This document shows positions 20,529 to 28,815 of a stretch of DNA of 64,000 bases, piece after piece. The DNA comes from Phycisphaeraceae bacterium. GTDB lineage: Bacteria > Planctomycetota > Phycisphaerae > Phycisphaerales > SM1A02. The notes under the pieces are model-generated. The model searched no databases and had not been told where the DNA came from. It worked only from the letters and a program-made list of their open reading frames with translations. The first letter of the stretch is position 1. Each line of letters begins with the position of its first letter. The stretch spans positions 2,919,205 to 2,983,204 of the forward strand of contig CP054178.1 in assembly GCA_015709595.1 (NCBI GenBank), read 5' to 3'. The translations under genes and the position numbers were made by a program.

Positions 20529-21410
20529 GTGCACGTTCTGACCAAGATCTTCGTCGTTCTCGTCGCACTCCTGTCGGTGATGATTGTTCCGCTGGTGGTC
20601 GTCTACGCGAAGAACGAGGCGAGCTACAAGGCGCGCTACGTGAAGGCGGAAGACGCCAGGGCCGCCGCGGTCACCGCCCTCAACAGCGCCAACGCCAGCT
20701 ACGGAGCGCAGATCGGCGGGCTCAACGGCACCATCGACACGCTCAAGACGCAGGCGGCCAACGCCGAGCGCTCCGCCCGCGAGAAGGACGCGGAGATCCT
20801 GCGTCTGCAGGCCGAACTGGCCGACGCCAAGGCGCTGCACGCCCAGATCAACTCCAAGATCTCGATTATCTCCTCCACGCTGGAGTCGGGCCAGAACCTG
20901 ATCCAGCACCTGGTGGACGAGGCCGGCAAGCTCCGCACCCAGGCGCTGGCGGCCGAGCGTCAGAACGCCGAACTGATGGCGCAACTGCGCGAGACCGACC
21001 GCAACCTCGAAGTGGCCGAGGCCGCCGTGCGCTCCCTGCGCGAGGAAGTGCAGCGACTGAGTGAGGCCCGCGGCGCGGCGCTGGATCTGGTGGCCCGCTA
21101 CGAGATCGCCTTCGGCAAGCTGGAGGACTCGGGCCTGGCTCCGACCGTGCCGATCGACCGCAACGTGACCGCCAACGTCATCGACGTGCGCCGATCCGAG
21201 GGGCTGGTGCTCGCCGAGATCGACGCCGGTCAGCGCGACGGCATCAAGGAGGGCTGGGTGCTCATCATCGGCGACGGGCACGGCGGATACGTCGGCCGGC
21301 TGCACATCATCAACGTGGATATCAACCGGGCCACCGGCATCGTGCAGGACGTGGCGGGCAACCCCGTCCTCGCCAGCGTCGGTCACCGCGCCTTCGCCCG
21401 TCGCGACTGA
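20529..21410 (+). CDS. Membrane-anchored coiled-coil protein with MreC-like C-terminal domain
   Basis: This 293-residue protein has an N-terminal membrane helix (residues about 5-26) and a long coiled coil (about 30-180, rich in Ala, Glu, Lys and Gln heptads). The compact C-terminal domain (about 205-290) has NVIDVRRSEGLVLAEIDAGQRDGIKEGWVLIIGDG, which resembles the beta-barrel of MreC (the G-x-x-x-G-V-x-x-G-x-x-V pattern). The GTG start at 20529 follows AAGGA. The order helix, coiled coil, beta domain is that of MreC, yet a true mreC lies downstream, so this may be a second elongasome scaffold. It precedes mreBCD by about 480 nt in the same direction. The family call is by pattern only. Confidence 0.7.
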   Translation: MHVLTKIFVVLVALLSVMIVPLVVVYAKNEASYKARYVKAEDARAAAVTALNSANASYGAQIGGLNGTIDTLKTQAANAERSAREKDAEILRLQAELADAKALHAQINSKISIISSTLESGQNLIQHLVDEAGKLRTQALAAERQNAELMAQLRETDRNLEVAEAAVRSLREEVQRLSEARGAALDLVARYEIAFGKLEDSGLAPTVPIDRNVTANVIDVRRSEGLVLAEIDAGQRDGIKEGWVLIIGDGHGGYVGRLHIINVDINRATGIVQDVAGNPVLASVGHRAFARRD

Positions 21411-21456
21411 ACCTTCCCGTCCATGCGACCGTGACTTGATCGAAAGGAATACAGAC

Positions 21457-21642
21457 ATGGCTCAGTACGGCGGCGGACAGGTGAGGCGGCGGGGCGGCGA
21501 CTTGGACGTGTACACCGGGCTTCTGCTCGTGGCCACGGTCGTCCTGGCCGTGGGTGTGACCATTCTCGCCCTGACCAACATGGATCACTCGGCGGATGGC
21601 TCCACCCCGGGCGGAGTCCTGACCCTCGTGGACAACCGGTGA
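21457..21642 (+). CDS. Small single-pass membrane protein
   Basis: This 61-residue protein has a short Gly/Arg-rich head (MAQYGGGQVRRRGGDLD), one membrane helix (YTGLLLVATVVLAVGVTILALT) and a short polar tail. GAAAGGA precedes the ATG at 21457 by about 8 nt, which favours this start over GTG 21436. It sits 46 nt after the MreC-like gene and is followed by a strong hairpin, so the two genes form a unit in front of mreB. No family is recognised. Confidence 0.75.
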   Translation: MAQYGGGQVRRRGGDLDVYTGLLLVATVVLAVGVTILALTNMDHSADGSTPGGVLTLVDNR

Positions 21643-21696
21643 TCGATCCGGCATCGACCTGACCGGGGTCGGTCGGAAAAACGTGATGGATTCATC

Positions 21697-21731
21697 GGGC
21701 GTCGGTTCTCAGGAACCGACGCCCGCTTTAT
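21697..21731 (+). terminator. Strong hairpin, probable terminator before mreB
   Basis: There is a perfect 12-bp stem (21697-21708 with 21713-21724), a 4-nt loop, and a short tail with only three consecutive T residues. It separates the two-gene unit from mreB. Confidence 0.7.
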
Positions 21732-21836
21732 GATTCGGGCGCCGGTGCGCCGCACGGGTCGCGGATGACCCTGCCACCGGCGGCAATGGAGTGCGCGACG
21801 CGTCACGGGAATCGCTGTGGACTGGCCGTCGATTGG

Positions 21837-21866
21837 TTGACAGCCCCTCCCGGCTTGGTCCATGCT
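21837..21866 (+). promoter_or_regulatory. mreB: Possible mreB promoter
   Basis: TTGACA (21837-21842) and CATGCT (21861-21866) are separated by 18 nt. Transcription would start about 20 nt before the GTG at 21893. The -10 is weak. Confidence 0.45.
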
Positions 21867-21892
21867 GCGTCGATTCTCGAAGGGAGTTGGGC

Positions 21893-22945
<1,053 letters not shown>

Positions 22946-22996
22946 TGAGCGCCTTCATCGTCCCTCGCAGCGGCTGAACGGGCAGGAAGGCGACCA

Positions 22997-23887
22997 GTGA
23001 CGAGACGTATGTCGCGCCCATTCATGTGGTATCTCGGCGCGCTGGCGGTTGCGCTTGGGTTGTCGTTTCTGCCCGTGCGTCGGCTGGGGTGGGTGACCGA
23101 TCTGTCGGGCATCGTGACCGCGCCGACCGTTCCGTTCGGCGACGTGACCCGCCGCGTGGTGGTATGGCTCAAACCCGCGCCGAACCGGGGTGAATCGCCC
23201 GAAACCGCCGCACTCCAGCAGGAAATCGATCGTTTCCGCACGCTCTATCATGCCGAACGTGAGCGCGTGGAGGAACTTCGGCAGCGTATCGAGCAGTTGG
23301 AGCGCACGCGCGAGATCGATCCTGGCGTGGCGTTCGACGCGCTCACCGCGACCATCACCGGACGCAACACGCAGAGCGCGGGCGAGGTGTACGTGCTCAA
23401 CCGGGGCAGCGGACGCCGGGCGCAGCGCGGCGCGGTGGTGGTGTACAACGGCTCGCACCTGGTGGGTCGGATCGAGAGCGTGACCACGCTGACGTCGCTG
23501 ATGATTCCCATCACCAACCCGGCCATCGGTCCGATCGAGGGATTCGCCGCTCCCGCCGCGGGTGCTGACGCCCGCAATGTGTCGGGCGAGCGGCCTCGCA
23601 CGTTTCTGACGCCGCAGAAGGACGGCACACTCACGGGGGACATCGCGCGCGACGCGGGCGTGCGCGAAGGCGACCTGATTCTGCTGGCCGATCCATCATG
23701 GCCTCGCACCGCCTGGGCGCGCATCGTGGGCACGGTGGTGTCCGTCAGGCCCCGCGACGACAGCCCCTTCCGCGACGCGCTTGTGGTTCGGCCTCGCTTC
23801 ACGGCGGCCAACCTGGCGTCGGTGACGATTCTCATCGAATCGGGCGAGTCCGGCATCGTCGGAGGCAACGTGGGGGGGGCGGGATGA
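22997..23887 (+). CDS. mreC: Rod shape-determining protein MreC
   Basis: This 296-residue protein has an N-terminal membrane helix (about 10-28), a coiled coil (about 68-105, ETAALQQEIDRFRTLYHAERERVEELRQRIEQLE) and two beta domains (ATITGRNTQSAGEVYVLNRGSG; GVREGDLILLADPSWPRTAWARIVGTV). It scaffolds the elongasome in the periplasm. The GTG at 22997 and ATG at 23009 are both possible starts; AGGAAGG lies 8 nt before the GTG. Eight consecutive G residues (23872-23879) lie just before its stop. The stop overlaps the mreD start as ATGA. Confidence 0.9.
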   Translation: MTRRMSRPFMWYLGALAVALGLSFLPVRRLGWVTDLSGIVTAPTVPFGDVTRRVVVWLKPAPNRGESPETAALQQEIDRFRTLYHAERERVEELRQRIEQLERTREIDPGVAFDALTATITGRNTQSAGEVYVLNRGSGRRAQRGAVVVYNGSHLVGRIESVTTLTSLMIPITNPAIGPIEGFAAPAAGADARNVSGERPRTFLTPQKDGTLTGDIARDAGVREGDLILLADPSWPRTAWARIVGTVVSVRPRDDSPFRDALVVRPRFTAANLASVTILIESGESGIVGGNVGGAG

Positions 23888-24444
23888 GGTGGTGGGTCTT
23901 CACCCTCTTCGTGTTCGCTTCGCTCGTGCTGGACATGAGCGTGCTGTCGGAACTGCGCGTGGGCGAGCTGCGACCCAGCGCCCTGGCGGTGGTGGCCCTG
24001 TTCGTGGCGCTGTGGGCCCCGAAGATGACCGCCCTGTGGGCCTGCCTCATCGTGGGAGCGGTGGTGGACCTCTCCAGCCCGATGCGACCGGCTGGCGCCG
24101 AGCCGATCCATCTGCTCGGGCCCAATGTGCTGGGGTACGCCTTCGCCTGCGCCCTGATGCTTCAGATTCGAGGGATCGTGATGCGACGTCAGGTCTTCGC
24201 CATCGCGGTGCTGGCGTGCGTGTTCCTGATCGCGGCCTCTGTGGTCGTCACGGCGATCCTGACCGTGCGATCCTGGTTCACGGCGGAGTTCGCTCAGCTG
24301 GCGCCGACCCGCGACCTGCTGCGGCGTCTCGGCTCCGCCGCCTACACCGGTGTATTGGGCCTGCCGCTCGGGTGGCTGCTCCTCAAGACGGCGGTGTGGT
24401 GGGGCTTTCAGACCGTCGCTCCGGGCCGCGCCGGCTGGCGATGA
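23884..24444 (+). CDS. mreD: Rod shape-determining protein MreD
   Basis: This 186-residue, very hydrophobic protein has about five membrane helices. Position and size match MreD, which is weakly conserved in sequence; PSALAVVALFVALWAPKMTALWACLIVGAVVDL fits the family pattern. The ATG at 23884 overlaps the mreC TGA. Confidence 0.85.
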   Translation: MRWWVFTLFVFASLVLDMSVLSELRVGELRPSALAVVALFVALWAPKMTALWACLIVGAVVDLSSPMRPAGAEPIHLLGPNVLGYAFACALMLQIRGIVMRRQVFAIAVLACVFLIAASVVVTAILTVRSWFTAEFAQLAPTRDLLRRLGSAAYTGVLGLPLGWLLLKTAVWWGFQTVAPGRAGWR

Positions 24445-24462
24445 TTCGTTCCTCCCGTCGGC

Positions 24463-24468
24463 TACACT
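24463..24468 (+). promoter_or_regulatory. -10-like box TACACT, 6 nt before the FeS/NrfD gene
   Basis: TACACT is followed by six bases and ATG 24475, just after the mreD stop. It would give the molybdoenzyme genes their own transcript. Confidence 0.55.
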
Positions 24469-24474
24469 CCCGCC

Positions 24475-25947
24475 ATGCAGTACGGCTTCCTCATCGACCA
24501 CTCGCGGTGCATCGGCTGCCACGCCTGCACCGTGGCGTGCAAGAGCGAGAACAGCGTGCCGGTGGGGAACTTCCGCACGTGGGTGAAATATACCGAGAAA
24601 GGCGTGTTTCCCGATGTGCGGCGTCACTTCGCCGTGTTGCGCTGCAACCACTGCACCAACGCGCCGTGCGTGAAGATCTGCCCCGTGAAGGCGCTCGAGA
24701 AGCGCGCGGACGGCATCGTCGATATCGACCGTGACGCCTGCATCGGCTGCCGCGCGTGCATGCAGGCGTGTCCGTACGACGCGATCTATCTGAACGAGGA
24801 TCAGGGCGCGGTGGAGAAATGCCACTTCTGCGCCCATCGCGTGGAAAAGGGTCTGGAGCCGGCCTGCGCGGTGGTGTGTCCGGAGAACGCCATTATCGCC
24901 GGCGATCTGGACGACGGGGAGTCCACGATCTCGAAGTTGATCGCGGCCAATCCGACGCTTGTCCGCCGCCCCGAACAGCGGACCGGACCCAATGTTCACT
25001 ATCTGGGTGCGGAGCCCGCGGCGCTCGACCCCGGCGCGGCGGAGCGTCCGGACACGTTTCTCTGGAGCGATCGACCCCAGCGCAAACCGGAGCAATGGCC
25101 GGTGTCGCTCCCCGTGCTTCCCAACGTGCGGACGGTGCTGGACACGGAGCACAAGGTGGAGTGGGGATGGGGCGTGGCGCTCTACCTGGTGACGAAGGGC
25201 GTCGCTGCGGGGGCGGCGATACTCGCGCCATTCGCGGCGGCGCTTGGACTGACCGGGTGGCGGGCGTCGTACGCGCCGGAGCTGATCGCGATGGTGTTCG
25301 TCGCGCTCACCGGGCTGCTGCTGGTGGAGGACCTGTACAAGCCCTTCGCGTTCATCCGGCTTTTCACGCGGCCCAACTGGAACTCGTGGCTGGTGAAAGG
25401 GGCGTGGATCATCAACGCGTTCGTGGGGTTGCTGGCCGCGTCGATGGCGCTGCGATGGTTCGGATTCGACCAAGCGGCGGATGGCGTGCGATGGGGGGCA
25501 GCGGTGGTGGGATTGGGTGTGGCGGGGTACACGGCCTTCCTGTTTGCGCAATGCGAGGGTCGTGACCTGTGGCAGTCAAAATGGCTGCTGCCGCATCTGC
25601 TGTTTCAGGCGCTGTTGTGCGGGGCGGCGGTGCTGCTGCCGCTCACCGATGAACCGACGAATCTCGTGGGGCTGGTGCTGGCCGGCGCGATCGGGCATTT
25701 CGTGCTCTCCACGTGGGAGACGGTGCGTTCGCATCACACCGGCAATGCCCGGCAGGCGGCGGCCTTTCTGCCGGTGGTGGCGGTCGGCCCGCTGCGGGGC
25801 TATCGCGACGGGCTGATCATCGGCGTGGGCGTGGCGGTGCTGCTGGCGCTGGTGGCGCCGGCGGCGGTCTTCGCCCCGGTGCTGGCCGGGCTGGTGCTGT
25901 ACGAATACGCCTTCGTGCGGGCGGGTCAGCTGCCGCCGCTGTCGTGA
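24475..25947 (+). CDS. Fused ferredoxin-type FeS subunit and NrfD-type membrane subunit
   Basis: This 490-residue protein joins two subunits usually encoded separately. Residues about 1-180 hold four [4Fe-4S] motifs: CIGCHACTVAC, CNHCTNAPCVKIC, CIGCRACMQAC and CHFCAHRVEKGLEPACAVVC. This is the electron-wire subunit of complex iron-sulfur molybdoenzymes (PsrB/DmsB type). After a linker, residues about 225-485 form about eight membrane helices with NrfD/PsrC features (a Y-x-A-F-L-F-A-Q-x-x-x-R-D-L-W stretch), the quinone-reacting subunit. No Tat or Sec signal precedes the clusters. The catalytic gene follows after 60 nt. It passes electrons between the molybdenum subunit and the quinone pool. 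Confidence 0.88.
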   Translation: MQYGFLIDHSRCIGCHACTVACKSENSVPVGNFRTWVKYTEKGVFPDVRRHFAVLRCNHCTNAPCVKICPVKALEKRADGIVDIDRDACIGCRACMQACPYDAIYLNEDQGAVEKCHFCAHRVEKGLEPACAVVCPENAIIAGDLDDGESTISKLIAANPTLVRRPEQRTGPNVHYLGAEPAALDPGAAERPDTFLWSDRPQRKPEQWPVSLPVLPNVRTVLDTEHKVEWGWGVALYLVTKGVAAGAAILAPFAAALGLTGWRASYAPELIAMVFVALTGLLLVEDLYKPFAFIRLFTRPNWNSWLVKGAWIINAFVGLLAASMALRWFGFDQAADGVRWGAAVVGLGVAGYTAFLFAQCEGRDLWQSKWLLPHLLFQALLCGAAVLLPLTDEPTNLVGLVLAGAIGHFVLSTWETVRSHHTGNARQAAAFLPVVAVGPLRGYRDGLIIGVGVAVLLALVAPAAVFAPVLAGLVLYEYAFVRAGQLPPLS

Positions 25948-26007
25948 TGACCACTCGACCATCCGTGAGGACGACATCGACGACTCACCTCTGACAGAAG
26001 CGAATCC

Positions 26008-28815
26008 ATGCCCGGCCTCGACCACGACCAACCCGGTTTCTTCCGCACCACGGAACTGAGCACGTTCCCGCCGCGCGAGCGGTGGGACGACTGGGCGGAG
26101 TTCGACCCCCAGCAATGGCCTAAGCGCATCGAGAAGCGCTACATGCTGGTGCCCACCACCTGCTTCAACTGCGAGGCGGCGTGCGGGCTGGTGGCGTACG
26201 TGGACAAGGAAACCCATCGCATCCGCAAGCTGGAGGGCAACCCCTTCCACCCCGGCTCGCGCGGGCGCAACTGCGCCAAGGGTCCGGCCACCGTCAATCA
26301 GATCGAGGATCCCGAGCGCATTCTCTACCCGCTCAAGCGGGTCGGGCTGCGGGGGTCAGGCCGGTTCGAGCAAACCACATGGGATGAAGTGCTTGATACC
26401 TTTGCGGCGAAGATTCGCGCCGCGCTGACCGAGGGCCGGCACAACGAGATCATGTACCATGTGGGCCGCCCGGGTCACGACGGCTACATGGACCGGGTTC
26501 TCAAGTCGTGGGGCGTGGATGGACACAACTCGCACACCAACGTCTGCTCATCTTCCGCGCGGGTGGGGTATGCCTTGTGGAGCGGGGCGGATCGGCCTTC
26601 ACCCGACCACGCCAACGCCAGGTTCATCCTGCTGCTCTCCTCACACCTCGAGACGGGCCATTACTTCAACCCGCACGCGCAGCGGATCATCGAAGCCAAG
26701 AGCAAGGGTGCAAAGATCTGCGCCGTGGACATCCGTTTGTCCAACACCGCCTCGATGGCCGATTACTGGCTCGCGCCGTGGCCCGGCACCGAGGCGATGC
26801 TGCTGCTTGGCATGGCCCACGTCATCCTGCAGGAAGACCGCTACGACGCGAAGTTCCTGCGCGACTGGACCAACTGGCGCGAGTACCTGGCCGAGTACCG
26901 TCCGGGCGAATCGTCGTTCGAGGACTTCATCGCCGACCTGAAGCGGCGCTACGCCTTTGCCACGCCGGAAAAGGCGGCGGAGGAATGCGGCGTGCCGCCC
27001 GAAAAGATCATCCGCATCGCCCACGAGATCGCCACCGCCGGCAGCGCGTTCGCCTCGCACGTGTGGCGGAACGCGGCGGCGGGAAACCTCGGCGGGTGGC
27101 AGGTGTCGCGGTGCCTGCAGTTCCTCTCGGTGCTGGTGGGGGCGGTGGCCTCGCCCGGCGGCACCAACCTGAACAGCAACGACAAGTTCGTGCCCGCCCC
27201 GTTTCTGCAGCCCCCCGCGCAGAAGGTCTGGAGCGAACTGCTCTACCCGCGCGAGTACCCGCTGGCGTTTCACGAGCTGTCGATCCTGCTGCCGCACTTT
27301 CTGGCGGAGGGTCGTGGCAAACTGGCGGCGTATTTCACGCGCGTCTACAACCCGGTCTGGACCAATCCGGACGGGATGATGTGGATCAACATGCTCTGCG
27401 ACGAGTCGCAGGTGGAGCTGCACGCCGCGCTCACGCCCGTGTGGAGCGAGACGGCCCAGTACGCCGACTACGTGCTGCCCATGGGGCTGGGGGCCGAGCG
27501 GCACGACCTGATGAGCCAGGAGACGCACGCGGCCAAGTGGATCTCCTTCCGTCAGCCGGTGGTGCGCGTGGCGCGCGAGCGGATGGGCGAGCGGTTCGAG
27601 CACACGCACGAGGTCAACCCCGGCCAGGTGTGGGAAGAGGACGAGTTCTGGATCGCGCTCTCCTGGCGCATCGACCCCGACGGCTCGCTGGGCATCCGCC
27701 GATACTACGAGAGCCCGTACCGGCCGGGCCAGAAGATCACCGTGGAGGAATACTACCGGTGGATCTTCGAGAACTCGGTGCCGGGGCTGCCGGAGGAGGC
27801 GAAGAAGCACAACCTCTCACCGCTCGAATACATGCGCCGTCACGGTGCATTTCTCGTCGAAAAGGATACCTGGGAGGCGCACGGTAAGACGGCGCCGGCC
27901 CGGGAGATCGCCGACGCGATACCCGATCCCGTGACTGGCGACCTCGTGAAGGGCGGCAAGCCGGTTGCTGTGGTCGTGGATGGCTCGCCGCGGGCGGGAT
28001 TCAAGACGCCCTCGAAGCGTCTGGAAATCTTCTCACGTACGATGAAGGAATGGGGCTGGCCCGAGTACGCGCTGCCCGCGTATATCGAGAGCCACGTCCA
28101 TCGCAGGCATCTCAATCGCGATCGGGGCGAGTTCATCCTTGTGCCCACATTCCGCCTGCCCACGCTCATTCACACGCGATCGGGCAACGCCAAGTGGCTG
28201 TATGAACTCTCCAATACCAATCCGCTGTGGATTCACCCCGACGATGCCGAGTCGCTGGGCGTGGAAACCACCGACCTCGTGCGTGTGACCACGCGCATCG
28301 GACACTACGTCAACAAGGCGTGGGTCACGGAAGGCGTGCGCCCTGGCGTGGTGGCGTGTTCGCACCACCTGGGCCGCTGGCGCGTGTTTGACGCCCCCGG
28401 ACCGGGCACCGATCGCTGGGCCAGCGCCAAGGTGAAGGTCAACCATGTCGGGCCGCGGCAGGTTCGCTTCCAGCGAGTGGAGGACATCCGTCCATTCGAG
28501 TCATCCGATCCTGACTCCAGGCGCGTGTGGTGGACGGACGGCGGCGTCCACCAGAATCTGACCTTCTGCGTGCAGCCGGACCCGGTCTCGGGCATGCACT
28601 GCTGGCACCAGCGGGTGACGGTGTCAAAGGCCGCGCCGGGCGATCGGTATGGCGACGTCTTCGTGGACCTCGACAGGTCGCACGAGGCGTACCGCGAGTG
28701 GCTCTCGTTCACGCGCCCCGCGCCGGGACCGGGCGGCCTGCGTCGTCCTCTGTGGTTCCCGCGGGCCGTCAGGCCGGATGATGCGGCCTATCGATTGCCT
28801 GATCCAGAGTCGTGA
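26008..28815 (+). CDS. Molybdopterin oxidoreductase catalytic subunit (DMSO reductase family)
   Basis: This 935-residue protein has the N-terminal [4Fe-4S] motif Cys52-x2-Cys55-x3-Cys59 ... Cys89 (CFNCEAACG, NCAKG), then the bis-MGD domains. Cys180 in TNVCSSSARVG is the probable molybdenum ligand, as in polysulfide/thiosulfate reductase and NapA types. The C-terminal MopB-type beta-barrel includes HPDDAESLGVETTDLVRV. No twin-arginine signal is visible at the N-terminus (MPGLDHDQPGFFRTTELS). Substrate is unknown: formate, sulfur oxyanions and other anions are all possible for the class. It forms a pair with the fused FeS/NrfD gene upstream. Its 3' end overlaps the opposite-strand sensor kinase gene by 47 nt. 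Confidence 0.88.
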   Translation: MPGLDHDQPGFFRTTELSTFPPRERWDDWAEFDPQQWPKRIEKRYMLVPTTCFNCEAACGLVAYVDKETHRIRKLEGNPFHPGSRGRNCAKGPATVNQIEDPERILYPLKRVGLRGSGRFEQTTWDEVLDTFAAKIRAALTEGRHNEIMYHVGRPGHDGYMDRVLKSWGVDGHNSHTNVCSSSARVGYALWSGADRPSPDHANARFILLLSSHLETGHYFNPHAQRIIEAKSKGAKICAVDIRLSNTASMADYWLAPWPGTEAMLLLGMAHVILQEDRYDAKFLRDWTNWREYLAEYRPGESSFEDFIADLKRRYAFATPEKAAEECGVPPEKIIRIAHEIATAGSAFASHVWRNAAAGNLGGWQVSRCLQFLSVLVGAVASPGGTNLNSNDKFVPAPFLQPPAQKVWSELLYPREYPLAFHELSILLPHFLAEGRGKLAAYFTRVYNPVWTNPDGMMWINMLCDESQVELHAALTPVWSETAQYADYVLPMGLGAERHDLMSQETHAAKWISFRQPVVRVARERMGERFEHTHEVNPGQVWEEDEFWIALSWRIDPDGSLGIRRYYESPYRPGQKITVEEYYRWIFENSVPGLPEEAKKHNLSPLEYMRRHGAFLVEKDTWEAHGKTAPAREIADAIPDPVTGDLVKGGKPVAVVVDGSPRAGFKTPSKRLEIFSRTMKEWGWPEYALPAYIESHVHRRHLNRDRGEFILVPTFRLPTLIHTRSGNAKWLYELSNTNPLWIHPDDAESLGVETTDLVRVTTRIGHYVNKAWVTEGVRPGVVACSHHLGRWRVFDAPGPGTDRWASAKVKVNHVGPRQVRFQRVEDIRPFESSDPDSRRVWWTDGGVHQNLTFCVQPDPVSGMHCWHQRVTVSKAAPGDRYGDVFVDLDRSHEAYREWLSFTRPAPGPGGLRRPLWFPRAVRPDDAAYRLPDPES

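Noticed and set aside
23248-25551. 767-codon open frame on the minus strand
   Set aside because: It is antisense to mreC, mreD and the FeS/NrfD gene, and it is Arg/His-rich with no motif.
26508-27887. 459-codon open frame on the plus strand
   Set aside because: It is an out-of-frame shadow within the molybdoenzyme gene.
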